In this document: positions 37,361 through 47,113 of the stretch, one piece after another | Position numbering within the stretch: the stretch's first letter is position 1 | How the letters are laid out: each line of letters begins with the position of its first letter | NCBI GenBank assembly: GCA_963794615.1 | Contig: CAWCEP010000005.1 | Span: 1,196,506 to 1,260,505 of the forward strand | Length of the DNA: 64,000 bases | Direction of reading: 5' to 3' | From: Chersky-840 sp963794615 | GTDB taxonomy: Bacteria > Actinomycetota > Acidimicrobiia > Acidimicrobiales > UBA8190 | Made by a program: the position numbers and the translations under genes | The notes under the pieces: model-generated | What the model saw: only the letters and a program-made list of their open reading frames with translations | The model's database searches: none | What the model was told of the DNA's origin: nothing

Positions 37361-39406
37361 TCAGTCATTGGGCTCGGTCACCGGGCTTCCTTCACCGACC
37401 TCGTCCGGTGACGATTGGCCCTGCTCCGGTGAGCCCTTCGCCGCGATCTCGGCGGACAGCGTCGTGACGAACTCGTCGACCGGGACGTCGCGCACGGCGC
37501 GCGCCGACGAGCGCGCGTTCACGCCCACCGTGCCCGCGGCCACGTCGTCGTTGCCGACGACGAGGACGTACGGGACCTTTTCGCGCTTCCAGCGACCGAT
37601 GCGGGCATTGAGCGGCTGGTCGGCGAGGGTGATCTCGACCCGCACCCCGGCGTCGCGCACCGTGGCGGCCACGGCGCGGGCGTAGTCGTCGTGGTCGTCG
37701 CGCACCGGAAGGACCACGACCTGGACGGGCATCAGCCATGTCGGCAGCGCCCCCGCGTAGTGCTCGAGGAGGATGGCGAAGAATCGTTCCACCGACCCGA
37801 ACAGGGCGCGGTGGATCATGACGGGCCGGTGCCGGGCGTTGTCGGCGCCCACGTACTCGAGTCCGAAACGCTGCGGGGTCTGGAAGTCGAGCTGGATGGT
37901 CGAGACCTGCCAATAGCGGCCGATGGCGTCGCGGGCCTGCACCGAGATCTTGGGGCCGTAGAACGCCCCGCCGCCCTCGTCCATGAGCAGATCGAGCCCG
38001 CGGCCCGTCGCCACCTCGCGCAGCGCCTCGGTGGCCTCGGCCCACTCCTCGTCGCTTCCCACCGCCTTGCCGGGAGGCCGGGTGGAGAGCTCGAGGTAGA
38101 AGTCGTCGAGGCCGAAGTCCCCCAACAGGTCGAGCACGAAGGTGAGGAGGGCGCCGAGCTCGGTGCCCATCTCCTCACGGGTGCAGAAGATGTGGGAGTC
38201 GTCCTGGGTCATGCCCCGAACCCGGGTGAGCCCGTGCACCACCCCCGACTTCTCGTAGCGGTACACGGAGCCGAACTCGAACAGCCGCATGGGCAACTCG
38301 CGGTAGGAGCGCTGGCGGCTGCGGTACACGAGCACGTGGAACGGGCAGTTCATGGGCTTCAGGTAGTACCGCTGGCCCTCGTCGAGCTCCATGGGCGGAT
38401 ACATGCTCTCCGCGAACCAGTCGAGGTGGCCCGAGATCTCGAAGAGCTCGGCCTTCGAGATGTGCGGGGTGTAGACGAAGTCGTAGCCCCCGTCGATGTG
38501 GCGCTGGCGCGAGTACTCCTCCATCAGGCGGCGGATGGTGGCGCCCTTGGGGTGGAACACCGCCAGCCCCGAGCCGATCTCGGTGGGGAACGAAAAGAGA
38601 TCGAGCTCGGCCCCGATGCGGCGGTGGTCGCGCCGTTCGGCTTCCTCGAGACGGTGGAGGTGCTCGGCGAGCGCCTTGTCGGTCTCCCAGGCGGTGCCGT
38701 AGATGCGCTGCAGCTGAGGACGGTGCTCGTCGCCGCGCCAGTAGGCGCCGGCCACGCGCAGGAGCTTGAAGTGCCCGAGCCGCCCCGTCGACGCCACGTG
38801 CGGGCCCCGGCACAGGTCGACGAACCCGTCGTTGCGATACGCGCTCACGGCCGAGCCGTCGGCTTCGATGTCGCCGGACGCCTCGGCCGACAGCGCCAGG
38901 TCGGGCGACGCCCCGGCAACACCCTCGATGATCTCGCGCTTGAACGGCTGGTCCGCGAAGAGCTCCAATCCCTCGTCGATCGAGTGCTCCTCGCGCACGA
39001 AGGCCTGGTCGGCGCGCATGATGGCGCGCATCTTCTCCTCGATGCGCTCGAGATCGTCGTCGCTGAAGGTGGCGCCTCCGGGCAGCTCGAAGTCGTAATA
39101 GAAGCCGTCGGCGATGGATGGGCCGATGGCGTAGTGCGCCCCCGGCCACAGGTCGAGCACGGCCTGGGCGAGCACGTGGGCGGTGGAGTGGCGCAGCACG
39201 GCCCGTCCCGCCTCGGTGTCCTCGGTGATGACGGCCACCTCGGCGCCGTCGTGCAGTGGCGTGTCGAGGTCGACCACCACGCCGTCGACGATGGCCGCCA
39301 CCGCCGCCTTGGCCAGACGCCGGCCGATCGATGCGGCCAACGCCAGCGCGTCGTCGCCGTCCTGGAGCTCTTTCGTCGAGCCGTCGGGCAGTCGGATCGT
39401 GATCAC
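37361..39406 (-). CDS. thrS: Threonyl-tRNA synthetase
   Basis: Class II synthetase of 681 residues. Domains: N-terminal TGS (ITIRLPDGSTKEL), the second editing domain with zinc-type HSTAHVLAQAV and DLCRGPHVAST, the catalytic core with MNCPFHVLVYRSRQRSYRELP, VRGMTQDDSHIFC and FYGPKISVQARDAIGR, and a C-terminal anticodon-binding domain. The last 30 residues are an acidic tail. ATG 39406 overlaps the mshC stop by 4 bases, so mycothiol ligase and ThrRS are translationally coupled. Confidence 0.96.
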   Translation of the reverse strand: MITIRLPDGSTKELQDGDDALALAASIGRRLAKAAVAAIVDGVVVDLDTPLHDGAEVAVITEDTEAGRAVLRHSTAHVLAQAVLDLWPGAHYAIGPSIADGFYYDFELPGGATFSDDDLERIEEKMRAIMRADQAFVREEHSIDEGLELFADQPFKREIIEGVAGASPDLALSAEASGDIEADGSAVSAYRNDGFVDLCRGPHVASTGRLGHFKLLRVAGAYWRGDEHRPQLQRIYGTAWETDKALAEHLHRLEEAERRDHRRIGAELDLFSFPTEIGSGLAVFHPKGATIRRLMEEYSRQRHIDGGYDFVYTPHISKAELFEISGHLDWFAESMYPPMELDEGQRYYLKPMNCPFHVLVYRSRQRSYRELPMRLFEFGSVYRYEKSGVVHGLTRVRGMTQDDSHIFCTREEMGTELGALLTFVLDLLGDFGLDDFYLELSTRPPGKAVGSDEEWAEATEALREVATGRGLDLLMDEGGGAFYGPKISVQARDAIGRYWQVSTIQLDFQTPQRFGLEYVGADNARHRPVMIHRALFGSVERFFAILLEHYAGALPTWLMPVQVVVLPVRDDHDDYARAVAATVRDAGVRVEITLADQPLNARIGRWKREKVPYVLVVGNDDVAAGTVGVNARSSARAVRDVPVDEFVTTLSAEIAAKGSPEQGQSSPDEVGEGSPVTEPND

Positions 39407-40524
39407 AGCTCCACTCCCAACAGCGCCGCCCCGGCGGCCACGGAGCGACCGGCGGCGGCCTCGTCATCGAGCACCATGAGGGCTTCGTTCGCCCGGAGGT
39501 CGTCGTCGAGGAACCCCCGCACGGCGTCGAGCGCGGGCCCGGAGACTCCCCGGGCGGTGGCACGGCGCCACCGCTCGAGGCGCTGCGCACCCTCGTTGAG
39601 ATCGGCTTGTCGCCAGTCCCAGTCCGTGCGGTAGTGGTGGGCGAGCAGGGTCAGGCGCACCGCGGCCGGATCCCATTCCTTCAAGAGGTCGGCCACGAAC
39701 ACCAGGTTGCCGAGGGACTTCGACATCTTGGTGCCGTCGAGCCCGACCATCCCCACATGCAGCCAGTGACGTGAGAAGGTCGTCCCCGTCACCGACTCCG
39801 ACTGCGCCGTCTCACACTCGTGGTGCGGGAAGATGAGGTCGGTGCCCCCACCGTGGAGGTCCACCGTGTTCCCAAGCTCGCGCATGGCGAGCGCCGAACA
39901 CTCGATGTGCCAGCCCGGCCGGCCCGCCCCCCAGCGCGACTCCCACGACGGCTCGTCGGGGGCGGAGGGCTGCCACAGCACGAAGTCGAGCGGGTCGCGC
40001 TTGTTGGGGTCGTCGGGGCGGCCGCCGCGTTCGGCCGCCAGGAGGAGCATCTCGGGACGGGTGAGATGGCTCACCTGGCCGAAGGCGGGGAACGTCGAGA
40101 TGTCGAAGTACACGGCCCCGCCGGCGCTGTAGGCGTGGCCAGCGTCGAGCACGGCACCGATGAGCGAGAGGATGTCGGGGATGGCCGAGGTGGCGCGCGG
40201 CTCGCGGTACACCGGGAGCAACGCCAGCGCCGCCATGTTGGCGTCGAAGCGCGCCATCTCCTCCGCGGCGAGGTCGAGGTAGTGCACACCGAGCTCGCGC
40301 GCCTTGCGCAGGATGTCGTCGTCGACGTCGGTGACGTTGCGCACCAGGCGCGGTTCGTGGCCGAGATCGATGAGCCGCCGTTGCAGGATGTCGAAGGTCA
40401 CATAGACCTGGGCGTGGCCGACATGGGCGGCGTCATAGGGCGTGATGCCGCACGAGTACATCGAGACGACCAGCCCCGGTTCGAAGGGGACGATCTCGCC
40501 CCGCGTGGTGTCGTAGAGCCTCAT
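39403..40524 (-). CDS. mshC: Mycothiol ligase MshC (cysteine:GlcN-Ins ligase)
   Basis: ATP-dependent ligase joining cysteine to glucosaminyl-inositol in mycothiol synthesis. It is a CysRS paralogue of 373 residues, much shorter than CysRS (about 460). Diagnostic MshC features are CGITPYDAAHVGHAQVYVTFD, VLWQPSAPDEPSWES and GRPGWHIECSALAM, with the zinc ligands in DLHGGGTDLIFPHHE and the KMSKS loop GLDGTKMSKSLGN. The CysRS anticodon-binding part is missing. ATG 40524 overlaps the upstream reductase stop (ATGA). A true CysRS is the alternative but fits the CGITPYD motif and length poorly. Confidence 0.85.
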   Translation of the reverse strand: MRLYDTTRGEIVPFEPGLVVSMYSCGITPYDAAHVGHAQVYVTFDILQRRLIDLGHEPRLVRNVTDVDDDILRKARELGVHYLDLAAEEMARFDANMAALALLPVYREPRATSAIPDILSLIGAVLDAGHAYSAGGAVYFDISTFPAFGQVSHLTRPEMLLLAAERGGRPDDPNKRDPLDFVLWQPSAPDEPSWESRWGAGRPGWHIECSALAMRELGNTVDLHGGGTDLIFPHHECETAQSESVTGTTFSRHWLHVGMVGLDGTKMSKSLGNLVFVADLLKEWDPAAVRLTLLAHHYRTDWDWRQADLNEGAQRLERWRRATARGVSGPALDAVRGFLDDDLRANEALMVLDDEAAAGRSVAAGAALLGVEL

Positions 40525-41178
40525 ACGTGGCCCAGCCCGGTCAGCCCCAACGTGCTGTGGGCCTTGTAGCGGATGTTCAGGGTGACGAGCACGGCGGTGA
40601 AGGCCTCGATGGGCCCCGCCTGGGCCAGACTCCCGGCGTCGAGGGGCCGCAGGCCCTCGATCGAGGCGAACAGCGCCATCGCCGCCGCAGTGGCGTCGGC
40701 ATGGTCCGAGCACACGAGCACGTCGGCGAGGAGGGTCTTGCCGAGGTCCTCGAGGTCCGAGGCGGGCAGATGGTGGCCCGCCGCGGCCACCGCGGCGCCG
40801 GGCAGAGCCGCCTGGATGGCGCCCGCCATCGATCCCCGGGGCGGCACCAGGGCGTACATCTCGCGGCCCTGTCTGGCCAACGCGTTCACCACCGACACCA
40901 CCACCTTGCCGTCGAGCCGGGCCGCGAGGGGGGCCAGCGTGGCCAGGACGCCGTCCCAAGGGGTGGCCACCACCACGATGTCGGAGGCGGCGGTGTCCTC
41001 GTTGGCGGCGCCGGTGATGTCGAGCCGGCGCGCGCCACGCGTCGTGCAGCGCGGCCACGACTTGGCTGGCACGCGACTCGTCGCGTGACCCGATCGTCAC
41101 CGAGGCGCCGGCGGCGGCGAGCCGCACCCCGAGACCCCGGCCGAGCGGCCCCGTGCCACCGAGGATCCCGACGTTCAT
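40521..41178 (-). CDS. npdG: F420-dependent NADP reductase-like (NpdG) protein (one frameshift)
   Basis: Rossmann protein of about 218 residues after repair. The N-terminus MNVGILGGTGPLGRGLGVRLAAAG and the IGSRDESRA segment are typical of F420H2:NADP+ oxidoreductase, which moves hydride between the deazaflavin F420 and NADP. An extra base near 41030-41037 separates ALHDAW from the continuing frame ARRLDITGAANEDTA. That frame goes on through VVVSVVNALARQG to IRYKAHSTLGLTGLGHV. The start is ATG 41178. It is coupled to mshC by ATGA. A function with another dinucleotide is possible, but the GGTGPLGRG signature favours NpdG. Confidence 0.8.
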
Positions 41179-41272
41179 CAGAACACACTGGCACAACGGC
41201 CCCCGGCCCTGGTTCAGTCCCGTCCCCCTCCCGGTCCGCTCGACTCGGCCCGGCCCGGCCGGGCGGCTCGGG

Positions 41273-41278
41273 TAGGGT
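41273..41278 (+). promoter_or_regulatory. Candidate -10 element, leaderless enoyl reductase gene
   Basis: TAGGGT, 8 bases before GTG 41287. Confidence 0.4.
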
Positions 41279-41286
41279 CGCCCGCA

Positions 41287-42072
41287 GTGTCGCCGAGCAA
41301 CGGGCTCCTGTCGGGGAAGCGGATCCTCATCACCGGGGTGCTCACCGACGCGTCGTTGGCGTTCGGGGTGGCCCGCCGGGCCCAGGCCGAAGGGGCCGAG
41401 GTCGTCTTGTCCGGCGCGGGGCGGGGTTTGTCGCTCACGAGGCGTACGGCGCGCAAGCTCGACACGCCCGTCGACGTCATCGAGATCGACGTCTCAGACG
41501 CCACCCATCTCGAAGCCGCCGCCGCCGACCTGACGGCCCGTTGGGGGCGGCTCGACGGCATCCTGCACGCCATCGGGTTCGCACCCCAGGAGTGCCTGGG
41601 CGGTGACATCCTGCGCGCCGAATGGGAGCAGGTGGCAGTGGCGCTCCAGATCTCGGCGTACTCGTTGAAGGCCCTCGTCGGCGCCCTGCGACCCCTGCTC
41701 GTGGCCGCGGGCAGCTCATCGGTGGTCGCGCTCGACTTCGACGCCCGGGTGGCGTGGCCCGCTTACGACTGGATGGGCGTGGCCAAGGCGGCGCTCGAGT
41801 CCCTCGCCCGGTATCTGGCCCGGGATCTCGGGCCCGAGGGGGTCCGCGTCAATCTGGTGGCCGCCGGCCCGGTGCGCACCATGGCGGCCAAGTCCATCCC
41901 GAGCTTCAAGGCGTTCGAGGACACCTGGGGCGATCGGGCCCCGCTCGGGTGGGACGTCAACGACTCCGAGCCGGTGGCGCGCGCCTGCGTGGCGCTGCTG
42001 TCGGACTGGTTCCCCATGACCACCGGCGAGATGGTGCACGTGGACGGCGGCGTCCACGCCATGGGCGCCTGA
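41287..42072 (+). CDS. Enoyl-ACP reductase, InhA/FabI family
   Basis: NADH-dependent enzyme of fatty-acid elongation, 261 residues. The nucleotide-binding start is GKRILITGVLTDASLAFGVAR, followed by LHAIGFAPQE and the InhA-like active site FDARVAWPAYDWMGVAKAALES (Tyr, six residues, Lys). The C-terminal block GEMVHVDGGVHAMGA is the usual FabI end. The W/M residues around Tyr are closer to mycobacterial InhA than to E. coli FabI. GTG 41287 has TAGGGT 8 bases upstream. It is divergent from the npdG-like gene. Confidence 0.9.
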   Translation: MSPSNGLLSGKRILITGVLTDASLAFGVARRAQAEGAEVVLSGAGRGLSLTRRTARKLDTPVDVIEIDVSDATHLEAAAADLTARWGRLDGILHAIGFAPQECLGGDILRAEWEQVAVALQISAYSLKALVGALRPLLVAAGSSSVVALDFDARVAWPAYDWMGVAKAALESLARYLARDLGPEGVRVNLVAAGPVRTMAAKSIPSFKAFEDTWGDRAPLGWDVNDSEPVARACVALLSDWFPMTTGEMVHVDGGVHAMGA

Positions 42073-42106
42073 TCCGGGCCCGGCTCGTCCCCGTGAGCGA
42101 GCCCCG

Positions 42107-43237
42107 ATGACCGAGCTCGGCGCCGAGGACTTCGAAGCGGCGGGGATCTACCACCCCGACGGCCCCGGCGCCCCCGATCGCCTCGAGCTCTTGGCCTACC
42201 TCGACAGCCGGGGTGTGGCGCTCGAGAGGTTGGTGGAGTCCGACCGGGCCGGGGCGTTGGCGGCGCTCGCCTCCGAGCTCCCCCTGCGGGCCCCGGGGCC
42301 GGCCCTGAGCATCGAGGACGTGGCCCGGGCCGGCGCCACCACGGTGGACCGGGTGCGTCGCATCCGGCTGGCGGCCGGGCTCCCCGCCGACCTCGGTGAC
42401 CCGGGCCACCCCGGGTTGCCGTCGACGGTGGTCGACGACGTGGTGTCGTTCGAGGCCGGCGCGGCGCTCTTCGGCGAGACGCCCACCCTGTCCTTCACCC
42501 GCGTGATGGGAGCGGCCGTGGCCCGGATCGCCGAGGCGGCTGTCAGCCTCTTCCTCACCGAGCGCCTGCCGGCCCTGAGCCCCGACGCCACCGAGCTGGA
42601 CCGGGCCCGTGCCGCCGAGGACGGCACCGCCACTTTCATCGCCGTGACGCCGGGACTGATGACCGATCTGCTGCGCGAGCACATGGTCCTGGCCATCCGG
42701 CGCTCGGTGGGCGAGCGCACCCTCGAGGTGGACGGGTCCGCCGTCACCGTCGGGCTCGGCTTCGTCGACCTGGTGGGATCGACGCCGTGGGCGAGCGGCC
42801 TCACGTTGAAGGCCCACGCCATGGCCTTGGCCGGGTTCGAATCGGCGGCGTGGGACATCGCCTCGGCCCACGGTGGACGCGTCGTGAAGTTGATCGGCGA
42901 CGAAGCCATGTTCCTGGCCCCCACCGGCGCCGCCGGGGCCCGCATCGCCCTCGAGCTGTGCCGGGCCGTCGCCGCCGACGACGCCCTCCCCGAGGCGCGC
43001 GGGGCGGTGGGGTACGGGACCGTCGGGGCGCGTGACGGCGACTACTTCGGCCCGCTCGTCAACCTCGTGGCGCGTGCCGTCAAGGCGGCCGACCCCGGGT
43101 CCGTCGTCCTCACCGAGACCGTGCACGCGGATCTCGGCGACTCCCCCGCCGCCGGCGAGCGGTGGGAGGTCGCCGAGCTGCCGGCGCGGACGCTGCGTGG
43201 CATCGACGAGGCGGTGCGGTTGTTCGCCCTGCGCTGA
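42107..43237 (+). CDS. Class III adenylate/guanylate cyclase
   Basis: A 376-residue soluble protein. Residues 1-190 form an alpha-helical regulatory domain resembling the N-terminal domain of actinobacterial cyclases such as Rv1264. The catalytic domain begins VTVGLGFVDLVGST (first metal Asp) and contains GGRVVKLIGDEAMF (Lys for adenine and second metal site). It ends with GDYFGPLVNLVARAV, holding the transition-state Asn/Arg. No membrane segment is evident. Product is most likely cAMP from the Lys and the family; cGMP cannot be excluded. It follows the enoyl reductase by 34 bases. Confidence 0.88.
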   Translation: MTELGAEDFEAAGIYHPDGPGAPDRLELLAYLDSRGVALERLVESDRAGALAALASELPLRAPGPALSIEDVARAGATTVDRVRRIRLAAGLPADLGDPGHPGLPSTVVDDVVSFEAGAALFGETPTLSFTRVMGAAVARIAEAAVSLFLTERLPALSPDATELDRARAAEDGTATFIAVTPGLMTDLLREHMVLAIRRSVGERTLEVDGSAVTVGLGFVDLVGSTPWASGLTLKAHAMALAGFESAAWDIASAHGGRVVKLIGDEAMFLAPTGAAGARIALELCRAVAADDALPEARGAVGYGTVGARDGDYFGPLVNLVARAVKAADPGSVVLTETVHADLGDSPAAGERWEVAELPARTLRGIDEAVRLFALR

Positions 43238-43258
43238 CCCGGCGTCGGCCCGAGGGCG

Positions 43259-43801
43259 TCAGTCCTCGGACAGGATCTTGTACAGCTCCTTGCCAGTGGC
43301 GCGGATGGCCGTGGTGGCCCGCTCCATCTGGGTGGGGTCTCCGGCGCGGGCGATCTGCTTGGCCGCTCCCATCAGATGGGCGGCGGCACGCATGAGGCCC
43401 TGGAACTCCGTGGCGAAGTCGGCGTCGGAGTCCCACGGGCTCTCCCCGTACTTCTCCACCCGCTCGGCCGCCTCGGCCCGGCCCGCGTCGGTGAGCTCGT
43501 AGACGCGCTTGCCGTCGCGCTCCTCACACCGCACGAGGCCCTCGTCCTCGAACAATTGCAGCGTGGGATAGACCGAGCCGGGGCTCGGCCGCCACATGCC
43601 GCCGCTCTTCTCTTCCAGGCGCCCGATGAGCTCGTAGCCGTGGGCGGGGCCGTCGGTCAGCCCGCTGAGCAGGGCGGTGCGGATGTCGCCGCGCCGCATG
43701 CGCCGCCCGCCGCCCCGCCAGTTGCCCCGGTCCGCCCCCCATTCGCCCCCGGCCCAGGGCGGGCGGCCGTGGCGTCCTCGCATTCTTCCGTGTGCATGCA
43801 T
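43259..43801 (-). CDS. PadR-family transcriptional regulator
   Basis: A 180-residue regulator. The Gly/Arg-rich N-terminal 35 residues (MRGRHGRPPWAGGEWG) precede the PadR winged helix: RRGDIRTALLSGLTDGPAHGYELIGRLEEK, then WRPSPGSVYPTLQLFEDEGLV and YELTDAGRAEAAE, quoted in pieces. The C-terminal half is a helical dimerisation arm. PadR proteins commonly repress their own gene and a transporter or stress gene. No transporter is adjacent here. An AT-rich palindrome-like site lies just upstream. Confidence 0.92.
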   Translation of the reverse strand: MHAHGRMRGRHGRPPWAGGEWGADRGNWRGGGRRMRRGDIRTALLSGLTDGPAHGYELIGRLEEKSGGMWRPSPGSVYPTLQLFEDEGLVRCEERDGKRVYELTDAGRAEAAERVEKYGESPWDSDADFATEFQGLMRAAAHLMGAAKQIARAGDPTQMERATTAIRATGKELYKILSED

Positions 43802-43864
43802 GGTGGTCTCTTTTCTGTGTCGAATCTCGGCCGGACCCTATGTCCAGACTGTTCTCGTAAGACC

Positions 43865-43885
43865 ATGATATATCGTTATCGATCG
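43865..43885. promoter_or_regulatory. Candidate PadR operator/promoter
   Basis: An AT-rich island in otherwise GC-rich DNA, about 65 bases upstream of padR. Its core ATCGTTATCGAT (43872-43883) is symmetric at 10 of 12 positions. AT-rich ATAT/CGAT palindromes are usual for PadR operators; autoregulation is inferred. Confidence 0.4.
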
Positions 43886-43942
43886 CAAGGCAAGGCCCAG
43901 GGCGGAGGGAACCGCAGCAGGTTCGGGGCACGCCGGCCCGGG

Positions 43943-45472
43943 TCAGCCGAAGTCGACCTTGAACTCGGCCAGCGAGTTGGGGAAGGTCCCGTCGAGGATG
44001 TTGTTCCGGTACGTCGACGAGGAGTCGAAGGACCAGATGTCGGCGAAGGCCACGGTGTGGGAGACGAACCAGGCCCCCATGTGGTCCATGAACGACGGGT
44101 CGTCACCGAGCCCGTGGCCGTCGGAACGGTATTCGTCGGACCACTCCGGTATGGCGATGGGCTTCCCGTGGGACGCCGCGAACGACGCCAGCCAATTGAA
44201 CCCCCACTGCTGCGACAGCTGGTTGGCCCAGGCGGCCGCCGGCGTGAACGGGGTGCCCCAGAAGTTGTCGTAGTCGTCGGTGCCGACGAAGTCGACGTAG
44301 GCGTTGCCGGGATAGGCCTGGTCGGGCGTGTAGCTCGTCGGGCTCGAGCCGTTGGGGTTCCACACGAAGGTGAAGTGCTCACCGCGCGCGGCCCGTATGG
44401 TGGTCACGATCTGCTTCCAGAAGGCGACGAAGTTCGCGGCGTCGGCGCTCGTCTGCACCGACCAGGGGAACCAGTTGCCGTTGAACTCCCAGCCGAGCCG
44501 CAAGACGGCATCGGACTCGCCCCCGCTCACGAGGTTCTTGGCCAGGGTGGCGAAATACTGGTCATAGGCCCCGGTCGCCCCTTGGGCCAGCGTCCCCACC
44601 CCGGGAAGGATCGGCACCCCCAACACGAGCCGGAACCCCGAGCCGCTCCACGCCGACGCGCCGGGTGCCTCGTCCATCCCCGCCCAGCCCTGGCTCCGCT
44701 CGAGATAGTCCGTGGCGTAGGTGAGGTGGGCGCCGGTGGCCAGTTCGAAGTCGATCAACCCGTCGGGGTTGCCGTACCCGGCGTAATCGCCGAGGGGAAC
44801 CGAGTACCGCCCGTTCGACGCCATCCCGGAGCCGAGGGTGATGGCGCCCGCCACCGTCAAACTGCGGACGCCCCGGGTGCTGGTACACATCGATGTCAGC
44901 GCTCTCGGGGTCATCGTGGTGTACACGCTCGACGTCGATCCCGTCGCCGCCGCGAAAGACCCGCTCGTGGTGGCGCGCCCCCCGTTCCCCGGCAGCGCGA
45001 ACCCTTCGAAGCCGCGACTGTCGGTGACGACCTGCGAGCGGTTGTTGGCCTCTGTCGTCTTGGTGAACGAGGCCGGATGACCCTCGGCATTCCCCTTCCA
45101 CGTCGCCGTCAAGGTGGCCGGAGCGCCGGTACCGGTCACGGTTGCACAGTTCAACGGGCTGGTGGTGAAGGCGGCCCGCACCCGCCCCGAGGTGATGGTC
45201 ACGGCGCCGTTCGAGGTGTGACAACCCAAGAGCGTCCCCACGAGGCGCGACGAATGCGCCTCGGTGTCCGACGCCGAGAGACGCGGGGTGAACGACATCG
45301 TTCCCGACAGCTGACAGATCACCGAGCCCGGCGCGGCCCCGTGGAACCGGTGCGGGCGCGCCGCGGCGGGACCGGCCGCGACACCGAAGTGGGCCACCAT
45401 GACGATCGCAGCCGTGCACACGGCGATCGGCACCGTCGGCCTGTGGCGCGTGAAGACCTGTCGGGCTCGCAC
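43943..45472 (-). CDS. Secreted GH26-like glycoside hydrolase
   Basis: Secreted protein of about 509 residues. The signal peptide (VPIAVCTAAIVMVAHFGVAAGPAAA) is followed by a 165-residue Ser/Thr-rich beta domain with several Cys (ICQLSGTMSF, LLGCHTSNGAVT). The C-terminal TIM-barrel contains LRLGWEFNGNWFPW (probable acid/base Glu) and KPIAIPEWSDE (probable nucleophile Glu), arranged as in family GH26 mannanases. GTG 45472 is chosen because GGAGAGG precedes it and it begins a clean signal peptide; the ORF is open to 45514. Substrate is unknown; beta-mannan or related beta-glucan is a guess from the family. Confidence 0.75.
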   Translation of the reverse strand: MRARQVFTRHRPTVPIAVCTAAIVMVAHFGVAAGPAAARPHRFHGAAPGSVICQLSGTMSFTPRLSASDTEAHSSRLVGTLLGCHTSNGAVTITSGRVRAAFTTSPLNCATVTGTGAPATLTATWKGNAEGHPASFTKTTEANNRSQVVTDSRGFEGFALPGNGGRATTSGSFAAATGSTSSVYTTMTPRALTSMCTSTRGVRSLTVAGAITLGSGMASNGRYSVPLGDYAGYGNPDGLIDFELATGAHLTYATDYLERSQGWAGMDEAPGASAWSGSGFRLVLGVPILPGVGTLAQGATGAYDQYFATLAKNLVSGGESDAVLRLGWEFNGNWFPWSVQTSADAANFVAFWKQIVTTIRAARGEHFTFVWNPNGSSPTSYTPDQAYPGNAYVDFVGTDDYDNFWGTPFTPAAAWANQLSQQWGFNWLASFAASHGKPIAIPEWSDEYRSDGHGLGDDPSFMDHMGAWFVSHTVAFADIWSFDSSSTYRNNILDGTFPNSLAEFKVDFG

Positions 45473-45613
45473 TGTCCCTCTCCGTCCGGGACCTCGGCGG
45501 CCCCGGCCCCCCACTCTTGACGTCCGTCCCTACCCCGGCAATCGCCAGAATTAACGAACACGTCGTCCCCCGACATCACGACCGGGCGACGTCGGACGCC
45601 GCCCGGGCGCAGC

Positions 45614-47032
<1,419 letters not shown>

Positions 47033-47113
47033 GACCGACCCTCCTGACTGGCTCCCGGGCCGGTGCGACCGGTCCCGGGCCGGTGCGGCAGACGCACGCG
47101 GACAGGCCCGATG

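Noticed and set aside
39403..40524. Cysteinyl-tRNA synthetase
   Set aside because: Length (373) and the CGITPYD motif fit MshC, and the CysRS anticodon-binding region is absent.
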